A DNA stretch of 62,892 nucleotides from Acanthaster planci (taxonomy: Eukaryota > Echinodermata > Asteroidea > Valvatida > Acanthasteridae), in assembly GCF_001949145.1 (NCBI RefSeq), contig NW_019091377.1, positions 252,901 through 315,792 on the forward strand, written 5' to 3'. Below the pieces are notes generated by a model. That model saw only the letters and a list, made by a program, of their open reading frames with translations, was not told the DNA's origin and ran no database searches. Position 1 is the stretch's first letter. Every line of letters begins with the position of its first letter. Positions 48,646-59,348 of the stretch are shown here, piece by piece. Position numbers and translations under genes: made by a program.

Positions 48646-50220
48646 ATGGAGGCAGCAACCTGCAGTAGACTTGTACCTGGCATCTCTTCAAGGGGAATAG
48701 ACATATTCTCAGGTGTATCAAGGAAAGCGGGCATACATGTACTGAAGACACTGCCTCAGATTTTTTTTCCATGCAGTGAAACCTTTCCTCCATGCAGTTC
48801 ACGTCATGACAAGCTTAATGAGCGAGTCATACTTTCCATCAATGCCATTCCTGTCGATGTGCAGCTCACAATTCCTGACAGTTAAGAGAGGAGAATCAAT
48901 ATCAATTACAGGGGCCCATATGTTGGGGGGGTGCTGTACTTTAATGCAATGTGCCCTCTCCCGTTTAGCAATTTTATGCCCTGCAGAAAAGTGAAAGGTT
49001 GTTGCTGCGTCACGGCTCAAAGTTTATTCAATTAGGAATATTTTCAGAGCTGACAAGTTATTTTTCCTCCTGTCCTGTATGTGTATATTTGGGCTATGTA
49101 TTAGTGGAATAGGTGGCCAGATTTGATCACCGGGAATACAACATTTGTGGAATTTCTGAACTTCTAAATCATGTGATTGCAGTATAAAGTTTTTCATCCG
49201 TTGCATTCAGGTTGCTTTACTCTTAATGACAACCAACAGCAATGACCTGATGAATTTTTATCTCTCGATTGTTCTAAACATCCTTTCTTTTAAATACTTG
49301 AACCCTTTACAGAGATATACCGGTGCAGTGCATTTCAAAGATGTACCATTCCCGGCTTCCAAGCTTTCTTTCATCAATGGCAGTGTTTGTTGGTTTGGGG
49401 AACCTGGGAATTGGCTATGGATGAAAATCTCCTTTGTCAATTTGTCAGATTGAAAACTCTGACACATCTGTGCAGTAATAAGATTTGTTGCCAAGACGCA
49501 AAGCTGTGACGTACATGTACATGCCTGTCATTATGTAAAGATTGCTTTGTTTCTGTTGTCTTTTGGAAAAGGCTAGTGGCTGATCAAATTATGACAAAAT
49601 GGAATTGACAAACATTCATAAATTTCTGTGGATCCCTGGAGAAACCTGAGGGATGGAAATCCACCGTGTTTGTCTTGAAATGATCTTTTGAAGAAGAAAA
49701 GAAATGTGGTTCCGCCAAAAATTATCTTCACTGACTTCTAAATTCCTTTCCGGCAGCAAAGAAGGGAATTTTGAAACACTTATAATGTGAAAAGTAATCA
49801 GTGTTTGGGTGTTTACCTTCTGAACTACCATCTTTAATTTGGCCCTTAAAATATGGACACTGTGCCTTGCGTCATTTTTCTTGGCAGCGTATATTTCTAG
49901 GTGACATACATGTACATGTATACTGCATTGCCAAACAGGTGTCCATGTCTTGTCTGCTTTCCTCGGAACATCATGCTACACCAAAATGACACATTTATCT
50001 GATGGGTATATTTTCAGCAAGAAACATACACTTGGCTTTCTTTTCCACGCAGGAGGTGGGTTCAAAATACACAGTGTTGTACATGTATGTGCTTGTCTCG
50101 TCATTCATTCACAGTTTATAATCCCAGTCATGCATCAGGATATAATTTTGCAGTTGCTGATCGGTGTGAATCTTCTTCATGTGTCTTGTCCTTTTTTTCC
50201 TTCGTCTCTTTGGTGTGCAG

Positions 50221-50311
50221 AATCCAGACGACCGCCAAAGCCCAGAGTGAGGCGGAGTATCCTGCCTACGGACTGACAGGTCCCAGCGCACACATGCCTT
50301 CCAATATGTCA
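50221..50311 (+). CDS. NPDC1: NPDC1-like, coding exon 5 (start of the cytoplasmic tail)
   Basis: The acceptor is GGTGTGCAG ending at 50220 and the donor GTAAGT starts at 50312. The exon is 91 nt, entering in phase 2 and leaving in phase 0. It completes Lys209 after CWY, then codes residues 210-239 including IQTTAKAQSEAEYPAYGLTGPS. In NPDC1 the membrane helix is followed by a short juxtamembrane segment with a Q/K-rich stretch and a (D/E)Y-(P)A word. The EYPAYGLTGPS here fits that. From the alternative first exon it would be read in the same frame. The segment holds two tyrosines and polar residues that could bind cytoplasmic partners, which is inference. Confidence 0.88.
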
Positions 50312-52320
50312 GTAAGTATGGTTTGCAACACCACTCATATCTTCCCTTGGGAGTTTAGCAGTGAGCATTGCATCCGCGCATCGCTAGGCAGGTCCATCTT
50401 TTCAGAATGGGAATAAAGTTACAAACTTGTTCGCCGCAGAAGTTTACAAAGTACATACATGTAAGACATCTTCTGGGTAACAACTGGTTGCCAGTCAAAA
50501 TGCCATGCAATATTTATTAGCTTGTAACTGGTTCTCGGCCCATTTTTGATTAGCAATTTAAATGAAGCAGTGTAGCGTACCACCTTGATTAACATCTGGC
50601 AAGTTGCAGGAGACTTTTAAATTGACCCTCTGTCTGTAAAGGGGAACATTTGTCGAACAGAAGAGCATTGAAAAGGAATCGTCTATGAACATGTCATGCA
50701 CATTTAGATCTGTAACCTCATCTGTTCTTTATTTCACACCCTCGTGCATACATTTACATGTACATGTATGGCATGCGATGATGGGATATACATGCAGAGG
50801 AAGTGAACCGCACCGGATGTTTGAATTCATGCAGCATGGCTCTCTACGTTCGGTTATGAGCAGGCACTCACGGATGAACAATTCAGCAAAGGATGGGGAC
50901 GCGTCATTAACTTCAGTGTTGAATTATTGACAAGCTCTGATGTGATTTTTCTTAACTGTCTTCACAAAACTCTTCCAAAATGGCCATTCACATACACATG
51001 TAGAATGCCAATATTTCCAATGCATCGCTCATCCACGTAAGAATACTGCTTTCCCCACTCTGTCCAGTAATACCCAAATAACAAGTCTTGATTGTCACCA
51101 TTCAGATGCCATTTTGTAGGGTCAGCTTGTCTCAAGACAGGTGTAAACATTTTTGCATGAGAACCAGCAATCTGTGAAGTCTGAGCACCTTACATTATGT
51201 GACTGGCTCTAGAAAAATGGGTAATAAGTTGCCAGATTCAGGTTATGAGTTTCTGATATGGCTGGATTCTGTACATCACAAGCTACAATTTGATATATGA
51301 ATGACCCATGTAGTGCGCTGCGTTCCGGAGATATACAGACATTTGTATATCCACATTTTTGGATTCATTAAAAGTGCTTTTTGAGAAAAAGCTCATGAAG
51401 TGTAGCACTTAGCAACACAATGCTCCATAGGATTTCTTACCGACTGATCAATTTTTCATCTTTATTCATCAGTATCCATGTTTGTAGTTACAAATTCTGA
51501 AAATATAAATATTATGGAAGCTATGGAAGGAAAAACACAAAACCACATTTTTGAAGAAATTTTGCCCTCCAGATTGAACAGGCCATAACGTGTTCTTGCA
51601 TTGGACGACTTAATACATGTACCCTTTTGTACAGAGCGGGCCACATATGCCCGTCACGTCCTTGGTTCTACATGTACATGTACCTCTTGAATTCTGCTAT
51701 GATGATTCTTTATTGACGACCACATTGGCCAGGTTATTACTATCACCGGTAAGGCGTAGGGAACGTGACATGTACACCTGTTATTTAGAGAGCCATAAAC
51801 GGAGCTGATCTTGTACAGTCAGGTAGGATAGTTAACTTTTTCCGGAATATTGTGATCCCATTTTTTTTTTCTTCCTTGTTTTTAAAAAATAAGGTTGAGA
51901 GCCGTTTTTGCAGCAAAGATCATTATCTTTGGTACATCATTTGTCTCACGATTTGCCATTGTAGGGCCATCATTTTGTGGCAGATTGTTTCTGCTACAGA
52001 ATAATATTTCCTGTAAGGTTTTTGAGGGAAGGCTGGAATGTGTTAATGAATTTTCGGGTCTGTTCTCCAGAAACTGAACAATTATTTTTGAAAAGCACAT
52101 ACAGCTTCTTACAGTGAACATATTTTGGGAAGGCCTTGAAATCCTAATGATTTTGAAGAAGGTCACTGCCAGTGATATTGATTTGTCTTTGCGTCTGGGA
52201 TGTTGATTTGACGCTAGACTTTGCCCTTCACACTAATAAACATGTATATATTCACAATGTATTCTCAGTGATAAATTGAACATACGGATTCAAAAGCCAA
52301 ATGAATATCGTTGATCACTT

Positions 52321-52490
52321 GGGATACCCACTGCTACATTAGATTCAAGCCAGCTACCTGGTCCCAGCAAGCTTGATGGTGCAGTGGTTAAGACACCTGC
52401 ACTAGTAAGCAGGAAGTTATGGGTTTGAATCCCACCCGCGCCAACTTGTGATTTTTTTCACGACTTTTGTACCACACTGAGAATGCAATG
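52321..52490 (+). mobile_element. tRNA-derived SINE, copy B
   Basis: The copy shares the leader TACCCACTGCT, the A-box-like GATGGTGCAGTGGTTAAGACA, the CACTAGTAAGCAG word and a B box (GGTTTGAATCCCACCC) with copy A at 44281. The tail (ACTTGTGATTTTTTTCACGA...CACTGAGAATGCA) is a diverged form of the same tail. Confidence 0.75.
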
Positions 52491-52516
52491 ACATTACGTG
52501 TACGTATTTATGTATA

Positions 52517-52787
52517 TTGGTCATTCCGTGAAGTTCGGGCACAGTTTGTGACGGCGTCCCTTGTTACATCGGTAACTTTTATTGCCCATTATTTTCACAT
52601 TACAACAGATTAAGTCATTCTTGTTCGGCAAAGATGAAGCACACCACTACAAGAACCTAGTAAGATTTAGAACAATGTCAATTTAGAATCCGCATGCAGG
52701 AAAAAAAAATGTTTATTTTCACTGATGTAACAAGGGATGGCGTCACAAACTGTGCCCAAACTTCGTAGAATGACCAATATGTCAGTG
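52517..52787. mobile_element. MITE with about 55-bp terminal inverted repeats
   Basis: The left end starts TTGGTCATTCCGTGAAGTTC and runs to TCCCTTGTTACATCGGT. The right end is its complement, starting CTGATGTAACAAGGGA and ending GAATGACCAA. TA lies on both outer sides (TA|TTGG, CCAA|TA), which fits a Tc1/mariner-type TA target duplication. The inner sequence is non-coding. A single end of this family is at 30249-30304. Confidence 0.85.
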
Positions 52788-53711
52788 GAAGGGCAACTTT
52801 TCGGTACCAAAGAATAATGCTGCCTTACAAACGATTTCGCTGGCAATGACAAAAGATTCAAGCTGCCATTACCCATGAAATTATGCATGGCTACAGTGCA
52901 ACAAACATCAGAATTACTTCCCCATTACTGTATTCGTCAGAGTTGCTCATATGGATGAGGAGCGAGGAAGTCCAACACCTTTCTTCTTGCATTTGTCAGG
53001 GTTTGCTGGAAGTGATGAAATGGTACGGAGGGGAAAACAAACAAAAAAGGTGCACTCCTGATTGATATAGCGAGGAATCTTGCAGCTGAGCTTGTCACAA
53101 CTGAAAGAATCAATCATCTTTCCCCCTTCTGTAAGCCCCTCCCTTCACCTTCGTGTTTGTTTCTTGCTCATTTTAATTAGTTTCAGCTGCCCCTCAAACA
53201 TTACTGCCTTGAAGTTTTTCCCGCCAGGATTAAAGTTCTTGTACGCAAATGTAGAAGAAACAACTTTTTTTCCCAATCTGGCCACCAGGTCATCCAACTT
53301 ATTTCATCTTGAGTAGGAATCGTCACTTGAATAGCGATTGGCCTCCAGACAGAGAGGAGATTCCCCTTCGTGGTGTGAACTATTTTCCCATCAATCCCGT
53401 TGGAGGGCATTAATTCGTTCCCCAGTCACCCCTCATGAGGGAGTGGGCAGGGGAGGGATTGTTGTGAGATGGGGGTATGGGGAAATCATCGTTCACCAGC
53501 ATAGTCGGTCAGGTCTGGATTCTGAATCATACTCAATTGGCTCTTTGTATTAAAAATATCATGATTATTTTAAGACGTCAAATATTATGGTATGGTTCAT
53601 TGCAGTGGGGAGAGGTTTTCTGATTTATCTTGTGTGTGTTTGCCTTTTGGGGGATGATGTTTAGTCATCTAGAATTGTAAAATCTTCGTGGAACCTTGGA
53701 TGCCAGCACCA

Positions 53712-54110
53712 GGCCTCGAAATAGTACTAGCCCGGCGTACAAATTCTAGCGAAAAAATGCTCCGGGCTATCTAGACTTGGTTCCTTGGTTGCCCGGTGGG
53801 CTAGTGAAAAAAACATTATAGAACCTACCTGTAGTGTTAAAATTCAGATCAAAACACATGTATTGCTTTTGGTGATAATAAATGCACGATTGCAAAACCT
53901 TTAACTACAAGTGCATGTGACATTCAGCAAATCGTGCCTTTTATTTTTCCCATTAGCAGTTTCTTTTCTTCATCGGTATTAAAGCTAACAACAATTTTGG
54001 GGTTTCTTTTTTTTTGGCATACGGGCTAGTAAAAGTCCAAATGGGCTAGTAAAATACCCAGTTTACTAGCTGGGTGGGCTATCCAGGAAAAAAAGTGAGC
54101 GCAAGGCCTG
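53712..54110. repeat. dispersed repeat with GGGCTAGT words
   Basis: The region opens with AGGCCTCGAAATAGTACTAGCCCGG and closes with GGGCTAGTAAAAGTCCAAAT, GGGCTAGTAAAATACCCAG and GCAAGGCCTG. ACTAGCCC at the left and GGGCTAGT at the right are inverted, so the block can fold back. No coding capacity or clear transposon end was identified. Confidence 0.5.
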
Positions 54111-55094
54111 CAACACCTGGAAATACTCCGCCTGAGAATCATTTGGAATCCAAATTTTGATCTTTGCCAAGTTTGCATCTGTTCATCCCACAGGATATTA
54201 TCCCGAATCCACCCACCCTCCATGTTGGGAGTAACACCCCTTCATTGATCAAACACACGTAACTCCTCCATGCCAGAGCTCTGATATTGCAAGTAGTCAA
54301 CAGCACTTCACCTTACCTGCTACATCTACCTTGCATGCACTGTTTCTCACGCACACCTCCCTTACAACGAGTGCAGGTATACCGGTATATTAACATGCAT
54401 GAAGTGAATCCCCCTCCCAGCACTACGCTGGGCACATTTGGTGACATTTAACGAGTCCCGCCCCTCACCTCAGTGCCACGTTTGATCCCCGCACCTCATG
54501 CATAACGGGTCGCCAGAAATCATGCATCTTTTATGAATCGGGGTTTTCTTTTCAGCTTTGCAATGACACAGTGAACAGCAAATCAATCAGAGATGTATGG
54601 ATCTACCGTACCATAAATAACATGAACGGATGAAAGTTAAATACATATCAAAATCTATAAGACGCAAATATTTTGCAGAACCCAACAGAACAAATTGAGT
54701 TTCTAAAAATTGCAGCTGCCTAGATTCATCAGATAATGCCTTTAGACACAGCGTATGTTCATGAAGTATTTGATAAACCAAAATTAGGTAACTGAAAATG
54801 TAAAATTCCCAATATTAACAGTAGATTATGGGACACTGCGGGACTAAAAAGCATGTGCACATGTAGTTACTCGTAAGAGTTTTTTATCCGTGGAAATGTT
54901 ATGATTAAAATATTTGTGACATTCACTAATGCATACCAGATGTGAATGTTTTTACATCCCGTGGAAATACTTATACCTGTGAAAAGGGTTTTCCTTCATA
55001 GGATCTGGTGACATTAAATTTTGATGCTAGTCTGTTTAATTTACGGAGGAAAAACTGCATTGCACTTTTTTGTTTCGGTGTATTTGTTGCCATG

Positions 55095-55395
55095 TAATAG
55101 ACCTCTGTACTGATGATGTCACTCTCTGTTTACATGTAATAACTTTCCTATGAAGTCAGTAGGGAACTCAAAGTCCACTTAGCAAATATAGGAAAGCACT
55201 ACATCAACAGTAAGTAAACTGGATACATGTAGGTTTGCTGTAGCATCATGGATATATCTCTCCAGTAGAGTACCATCGGTTCTTTTCAGAATCCCACATA
55301 CTCATAAAGAGATATATCCATGGTGCTACCGCAAACCTATCTAGTTGACTTGCTACCTCCACCATGAGAAGCGTCATCAGTACAGAGGTCTATTC
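55095..55395. repeat. 300-bp inverted repeat
   Basis: TAATAGACCTCTGTACTGATGATG (55096-55119) is mirrored by CATCAGTACAGAGGTCTATT (near 55376-55395). Inside, TAGGTTTGCTGTAGCATCATGGATATATCTCT (55230-55261) is mirrored by AGAGATATATCCATGGTGCTACCGCAAACCTA (55309-55340). The intervening parts of the left arm contain extra bases, so the hairpin is imperfect. It is probably a foldback transposon. Confidence 0.75.
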
Positions 55396-56280
55396 CACTC
55401 TGGATGACCACTAGGAGCACTGCGTACACTAAAGGCGCATCTGGCTCATCGGCAAAGATAATCCTGGAGGATTTAGCAGGCCGACTCAATAAATAGCCAG
55501 GTGATGTGAGGAACGGAAGTCCTGTCTGACAGCAGAGAGCTGGGGGGGATGATGTGCGTAATGCACTAGTAATGACACAGAGCAGCTGTAATGGCCAGAG
55601 CTGTCTGGACAGCTTGGAAAATACATGTAGGCCCATGAGTGTCGCAAAGGGGAAGGGAAAAAAAGGAAAAATTAAAAGGGGTTAAAAAAAGGGAGAAAAG
55701 CGAGAGATATTTTGAAAACTGGGAATAGGGGTGAAAATCTCCAATTTGCTAAAAAAACCTCAAAATTAAACCCCCTTCGACCATGAAGAGTTTACCAGTT
55801 TGCAGCTACAGTAATGAGTGTTTTTGCCTTTTGGAAAAACTGGCACCCCCCAAAAAAAACACACTGGCGACGCCCATGTGTAGGCACTATGAAATTGGTC
55901 CATAATATGGGTAGATAAAGAGATGTGGTTGAAGCACAGGGCATCTGGTTTGTAAATTACAAAGGCATATCATTTGAATTGCAGTTAATAAGAGCAGAAA
56001 CATCCACACATGGACTTCACTTACATGTGGCTCACTTCTCAGAATACAGTGCAAGGTCATTTGTACATTATTCAAGGCTGTTCCCGGAAAACAGAAGGAT
56101 TTCTTGAAACTGAACATGTACCTTCCTCAGCAACTGCAGATGATGGCCTTGAAGTAATTGACGTTTTTGGAAGTTGCATCCAATCCTTGCAACACGATAC
56201 AGCATAGTTCTTTAATGTCCAAGACCTACAACAGGGTAAAGCCTGATGTGCTTTTGTTGTCTTGTGTGTTTCCCCCACAG

Positions 56281-56360
56281 AGCGGTGACCGGAAACTGGC
56301 TCAGAGTGCCCAGATGTACCACTACCAACACCAGAAACAGCAAATGATTGCCATGGAAAA
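56281..56360 (+). CDS. NPDC1: NPDC1-like, coding exon 6 (MYHYQHQKQQM core of the tail)
   Basis: The acceptor is TTTCCCCCACAG ending at 56280 and the donor GTGAGT starts at 56361. The 80-nt exon enters in phase 0 and leaves in phase 2. It codes residues 240-265, SGDRKLAQSAQMYHYQHQKQ followed by QMIAME. This is the best-conserved stretch of the NPDC1 family: human NPDC1 has nearly the same GDxxLAQSAxMYHYQHQxQQM sequence, by my knowledge of the family. It identifies the gene on its own. The His/Gln/Tyr-rich helix is cytoplasmic. Its exact partner is not evident from sequence. An open frame on the other strand (56072-56434) is a shadow. Confidence 0.97.
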
Positions 56361-58680
56361 GTGAGTTCAGTTACTAGACCTCCTAAATGTTTAAGGGGAC
56401 TAGGGGAGAAGGGATAACATGCATGTGCAGCCATGTGCGTGTATGCAAGTCATTTGCCAACCCTCCAGTTCTTTTTTGTCTGTCTTACCTTCGCTTTTTT
56501 GGTCACCAGAAATTGTTTCCAGAATTAATGACAGGCTGAACCTTTGGTGTTGGGTGACTTGGGGGAAAAGCTTAACTCAATATGACTTTTACAGTTTACA
56601 TTTGTGTTGCGTCATACCGCTATAGAGCTTTTTCTTGACAAATAGCAGAACACGAATCCTAATCCTCCAATTTCAATGCAGTTCTCCACACAACTTTGCT
56701 TAGGGTTAGGAAAACATACATCTTATAGTGGTTCAGTGTGTCAGATTAATTGAACCATTTACATTGTAGTGGGAACAGACATCAGGAAAGTTGTGTCTAA
56801 ACAAGACTGATCAGATGGCTTCCATTTCGTCTGCCTGTGTTTATCCAAGACCAGCCTGCTGGACATTTAGTTAGATTGAATACCCGCCCATCCCTTTCGT
56901 CGTGCTGTTTTTCCTCTTGAAACTTTCGGATCAGAAGACTCGAGCCACCAAAAAACATCCTGTGCAAACGGAGGTTGGATTTTCTCAAGGGATTGCGGTC
57001 ACTCCAAAATGTCACATTAACTAGACCCTCAACTGCAAAAGTATTTGAACAGACTGAATTGGATGGTACTCTTCATTTCCTCTACGGTTTTCCAAAAGCT
57101 CTTCTGTGAAGATGTTCAGGTGTAACTCTGACTACTTGAGCAGCAGGAAGATGAGAGGAACTCAGTAAATGGCATTACTACAAAAGAAAATGGACAGAGA
57201 AAAGCTTTGTGTATGGTATTTGTCTGAAATCAGTTTTCATTCAGAACAACATTCTCCCATTTTCCAGTCCAGTTGCAAAATTAGAACAAGGAAAAAAACA
57301 CGTTATTAAAAACCTCAAGGGAAATGCAGTGGCACATGCCCAGAATGTGGCCCAGTTCAATGCTGAATAGGAAATGCCAGTAAGAGGAAAGTACGACGGA
57401 GGCATTCGATCCGCCAGCGTCACACCAATCAGTCCTTGGGAATGAGTAATAAAAGCCGGCGTCGCCTTCCCACTTCCTCGCTTCCCTGCTGTCGCAAGAT
57501 CAATTCTATGGAGTCCTTTTACTCCTGGGCGATTGCCATACTCTGTTTCATTCTGACTGGGGCTGTCTCGTTCTGCTCTCCCTGAGGAAACAAGACAAAA
57601 AGCCAACTGCACTAGAGTGGCCGGAAATTTTTGGGGGAAAATCCATTCCAGATATTCTCGATATCCCCACTCCCATTTCAAGTCCTCATTCACTTAACTT
57701 CCATTCAAAAAGTGACACCTCTTCATCCTGTATCTGGTAAAACACCTTTTATCCCGGAGATATGTTTTCAAGATGAAGCAGGTTTTGTATCTTATTGAAC
57801 AAAGTCAACTGAATTATGGATTGGGGCAGATTTTTGAAAAAAAAAAAAAATTAAAAGTTGGGTGCATTATATGAATTCTAAACTCAGTGATGGTTTTAGT
57901 GCACTTGAACTAAAAAAACAAAGCATTAAAATGAAATAGATGAACTTTCAAAGAACTCAAGAGTACACTTGAGTTATAGTCATTATAGTCAAGAGTTCTA
58001 GTTGACTATAATGATGTAATGATGACCACTGCCAGTGTGCTTGGATCATTTCTGCAGTCTTTGAGTATTCTGCGCACAGACCTGTACATATGAGTTGATA
58101 AACTTTCAATTGGGCCAACACTTGCATGGTTTGGCATGCTGACAGGGCAGCCTGTCGCCAAACCTGTCTGGAGCCTAATTTGATCAGTGGAGACATGTCT
58201 GAAAATGCCGCCTCAAGTTCTGTCACAAGGGGCACCGAATTTGTGATGGGTGCGCGCATGTAGGTGGAAGTTTTCAAATAAGCCATTGGTTAACAATTGA
58301 TCATTGGCTTTCCGTTTGACAGTGTCTCGGTTTTAATTTGTTAGGTATGTTTAAGGAACTAAAGATCCACTTGTTTTTCCTTTCAAAAGGAAAAGAATCC
58401 TTCCGAAAGTTGCAGTGTGACACGATTGAGTTCATGGTTTGGAGTGCTATGTCTCCAGTGTGAAGTGTCTGTCTGGTGTGTTGTTACCCTTGGGATATTG
58501 GCAGCTAGAAAGTGGGAAAAATGGTAACTCAAGAACGTGTCTGACATTTCCGATTTCAGAGAGCAGCCCTACCGTGTGTTTCACTTACAACATTCCTCAC
58601 ATGTTGGCATCAACTTTGCATGGTATCCAGCCTGCCTTTGACTGATGTGTTTTTGTTTGTTCGCTTGTTTTTTTGACAAG

Positions 58681-58783
58681 GAGGGAGAAGGGTGAGACGC
58701 AACACGACGCTTCGGATTATGACTCTGAAGAGGAGAATGAGGATGGAGATCTGACGGTGTACGAGTGTCCTGGGCTAGCACCG
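58681..58783 (+). CDS. NPDC1: NPDC1-like, coding exon 7 (acidic EEENEDGD / YECPGLAP segment)
   Basis: The acceptor is TTTTTTTGACAAG ending at 58680 and the donor GTAAGA starts at 58784. The 103-nt exon enters in phase 2 and ends in phase 0. It completes Lys266 and codes residues 267-300, with DYDSEEENEDGDLTVYECPG followed by LAP. Vertebrate NPDC1 carries an almost identical DEENEDGDFTVYECPGLAP. The acidic Ser/Asp/Glu run is a likely casein-kinase-2-type phosphorylation target and resembles a PEST region, which has been linked to rapid turnover of NPDC1 in vertebrates. A C-rich degenerate minisatellite begins just after the donor. Confidence 0.97.
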
Positions 58784-58789
58784 GTAAGA

Positions 58790-58985
58790 CTATGTCCCCC
58801 TCGCCTGCTGTCAGAAATGTCCCCCCCCACCTTCAGGGATGACTCCTCCCATCACTAGAGGTGACCCCACCTACATGGACTATTAGGCTTGCTACCACCA
58901 GCAGTGATGACCCTGTTACTGTCGGGCATTCTCCCACCCGCTGTCAGGCATGCCCCCACCCACTGTCGGGGATGGCCCCACCCTG
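58790..58985 (+). repeat. C-rich degenerate minisatellite at the start of intron 7
   Basis: Words of the type CCCACCCACTGTCGGGCATGCC recur with drift (58926-58950, 58950-58975, and weaker near 58795-58850). They start within a few bases of the donor of exon 7. The unit is about 28 bp. The rest of this 481-bp intron is unremarkable. Confidence 0.6.
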
Positions 58986-59264
58986 ATCAAGAGGAGACCA
59001 TTGGATATATGTTTACCCTAGTCGGTAATTTGAATATGAACCGTTAACCACAACATTTTCTTTGAAGATCTGAAAGGTTTTCATCATTTTCTGCTATGTT
59101 GGAGTTACCATGAACAAAAACAAGAGGCCTCGAAACCTCTGTTTGGAATGAGTTATGCATCAATTTAAGCACAAATTCAGTGCAACACAAAAATTGACCG
59201 ACACAGTTTTATTAAAATTCTTGCGTGAGAAAATAAAAGCAATGATATTTCCTGTTATTGACAG

Positions 59265-59348
59265 ACGGGCGAGATGCAAGTCAAGAATCCCCTCTTTAGT
59301 GAAGACAGGCATTCCGAGACGGCCGCGGCAACAGAGGAGAAACAATAA
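59265..59348 (+). CDS. NPDC1: NPDC1-like, last coding exon (TGEMQVKNPLF and stop)
   Basis: The acceptor is TTATTGACAG ending at 59264. The exon codes residues 301-327, TGEMQVKNPLFSEDRHSETA followed by AATEEKQ, and ends at TAA (59346-59348). Human NPDC1 continues YECPGLAP with TGEMEVRNPLF, so the exon border falls at a conserved place and the GEM-V-NPLF word confirms orthology. After NPLF the sequence is family-variable. The complete protein is 327 aa, close to the length of human NPDC1 (about 325 aa). The NPLF word resembles short endocytic or adaptor motifs, but that is inference. A longer open frame through this exon in another frame is not used. Confidence 0.95.
   Translation, partial: TGEMQVKNPLFSEDRHSETAAATEEKQ

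Larger units (their letters stand above)
29613..50220 (+). other. intron 4 of the NPDC1-like gene (20.6 kb)
   Basis: The longest intron, between the transmembrane exon and the first cytoplasmic exon. It contains half a MITE (30249-30304), the duplicated X-box segment (36700-36880), the alternative first exon (39973-40130) and its upstream region, a hammerhead-like remnant (41819-41881), the SINE foldback (43970-44497), a non-LTR tail (45420-45475), a second CAGCTTTT repeat (46603-46745) and a SINE fragment (48520-48645). The stretches 31320-36600 and 47300-48000 show no gene. Longer open frames here, such as 30803-31318 and the minus-strand 43006-43485, have no recognisable domain. Confidence 0.55.
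50312..56280 (+). other. intron 5 of the NPDC1-like gene
   Basis: About 6 kb. It contains a SINE (52321-52490), a TIR MITE (52517-52787), a GGGCTAGT repeat (53712-54110) and a long inverted repeat (55095-55395). The last multi-copy TACATG run of the window is at about 51667-51685. Nothing gene-like was seen at 50700-52300 or 54200-55080. Confidence 0.55.

Noticed and set aside
57241-57693. 150-codon open frame on the minus strand in intron 6
   Set aside because: GC-richer block with several open frames but no recognisable protein; could be conserved regulatory DNA, not coding on present evidence.
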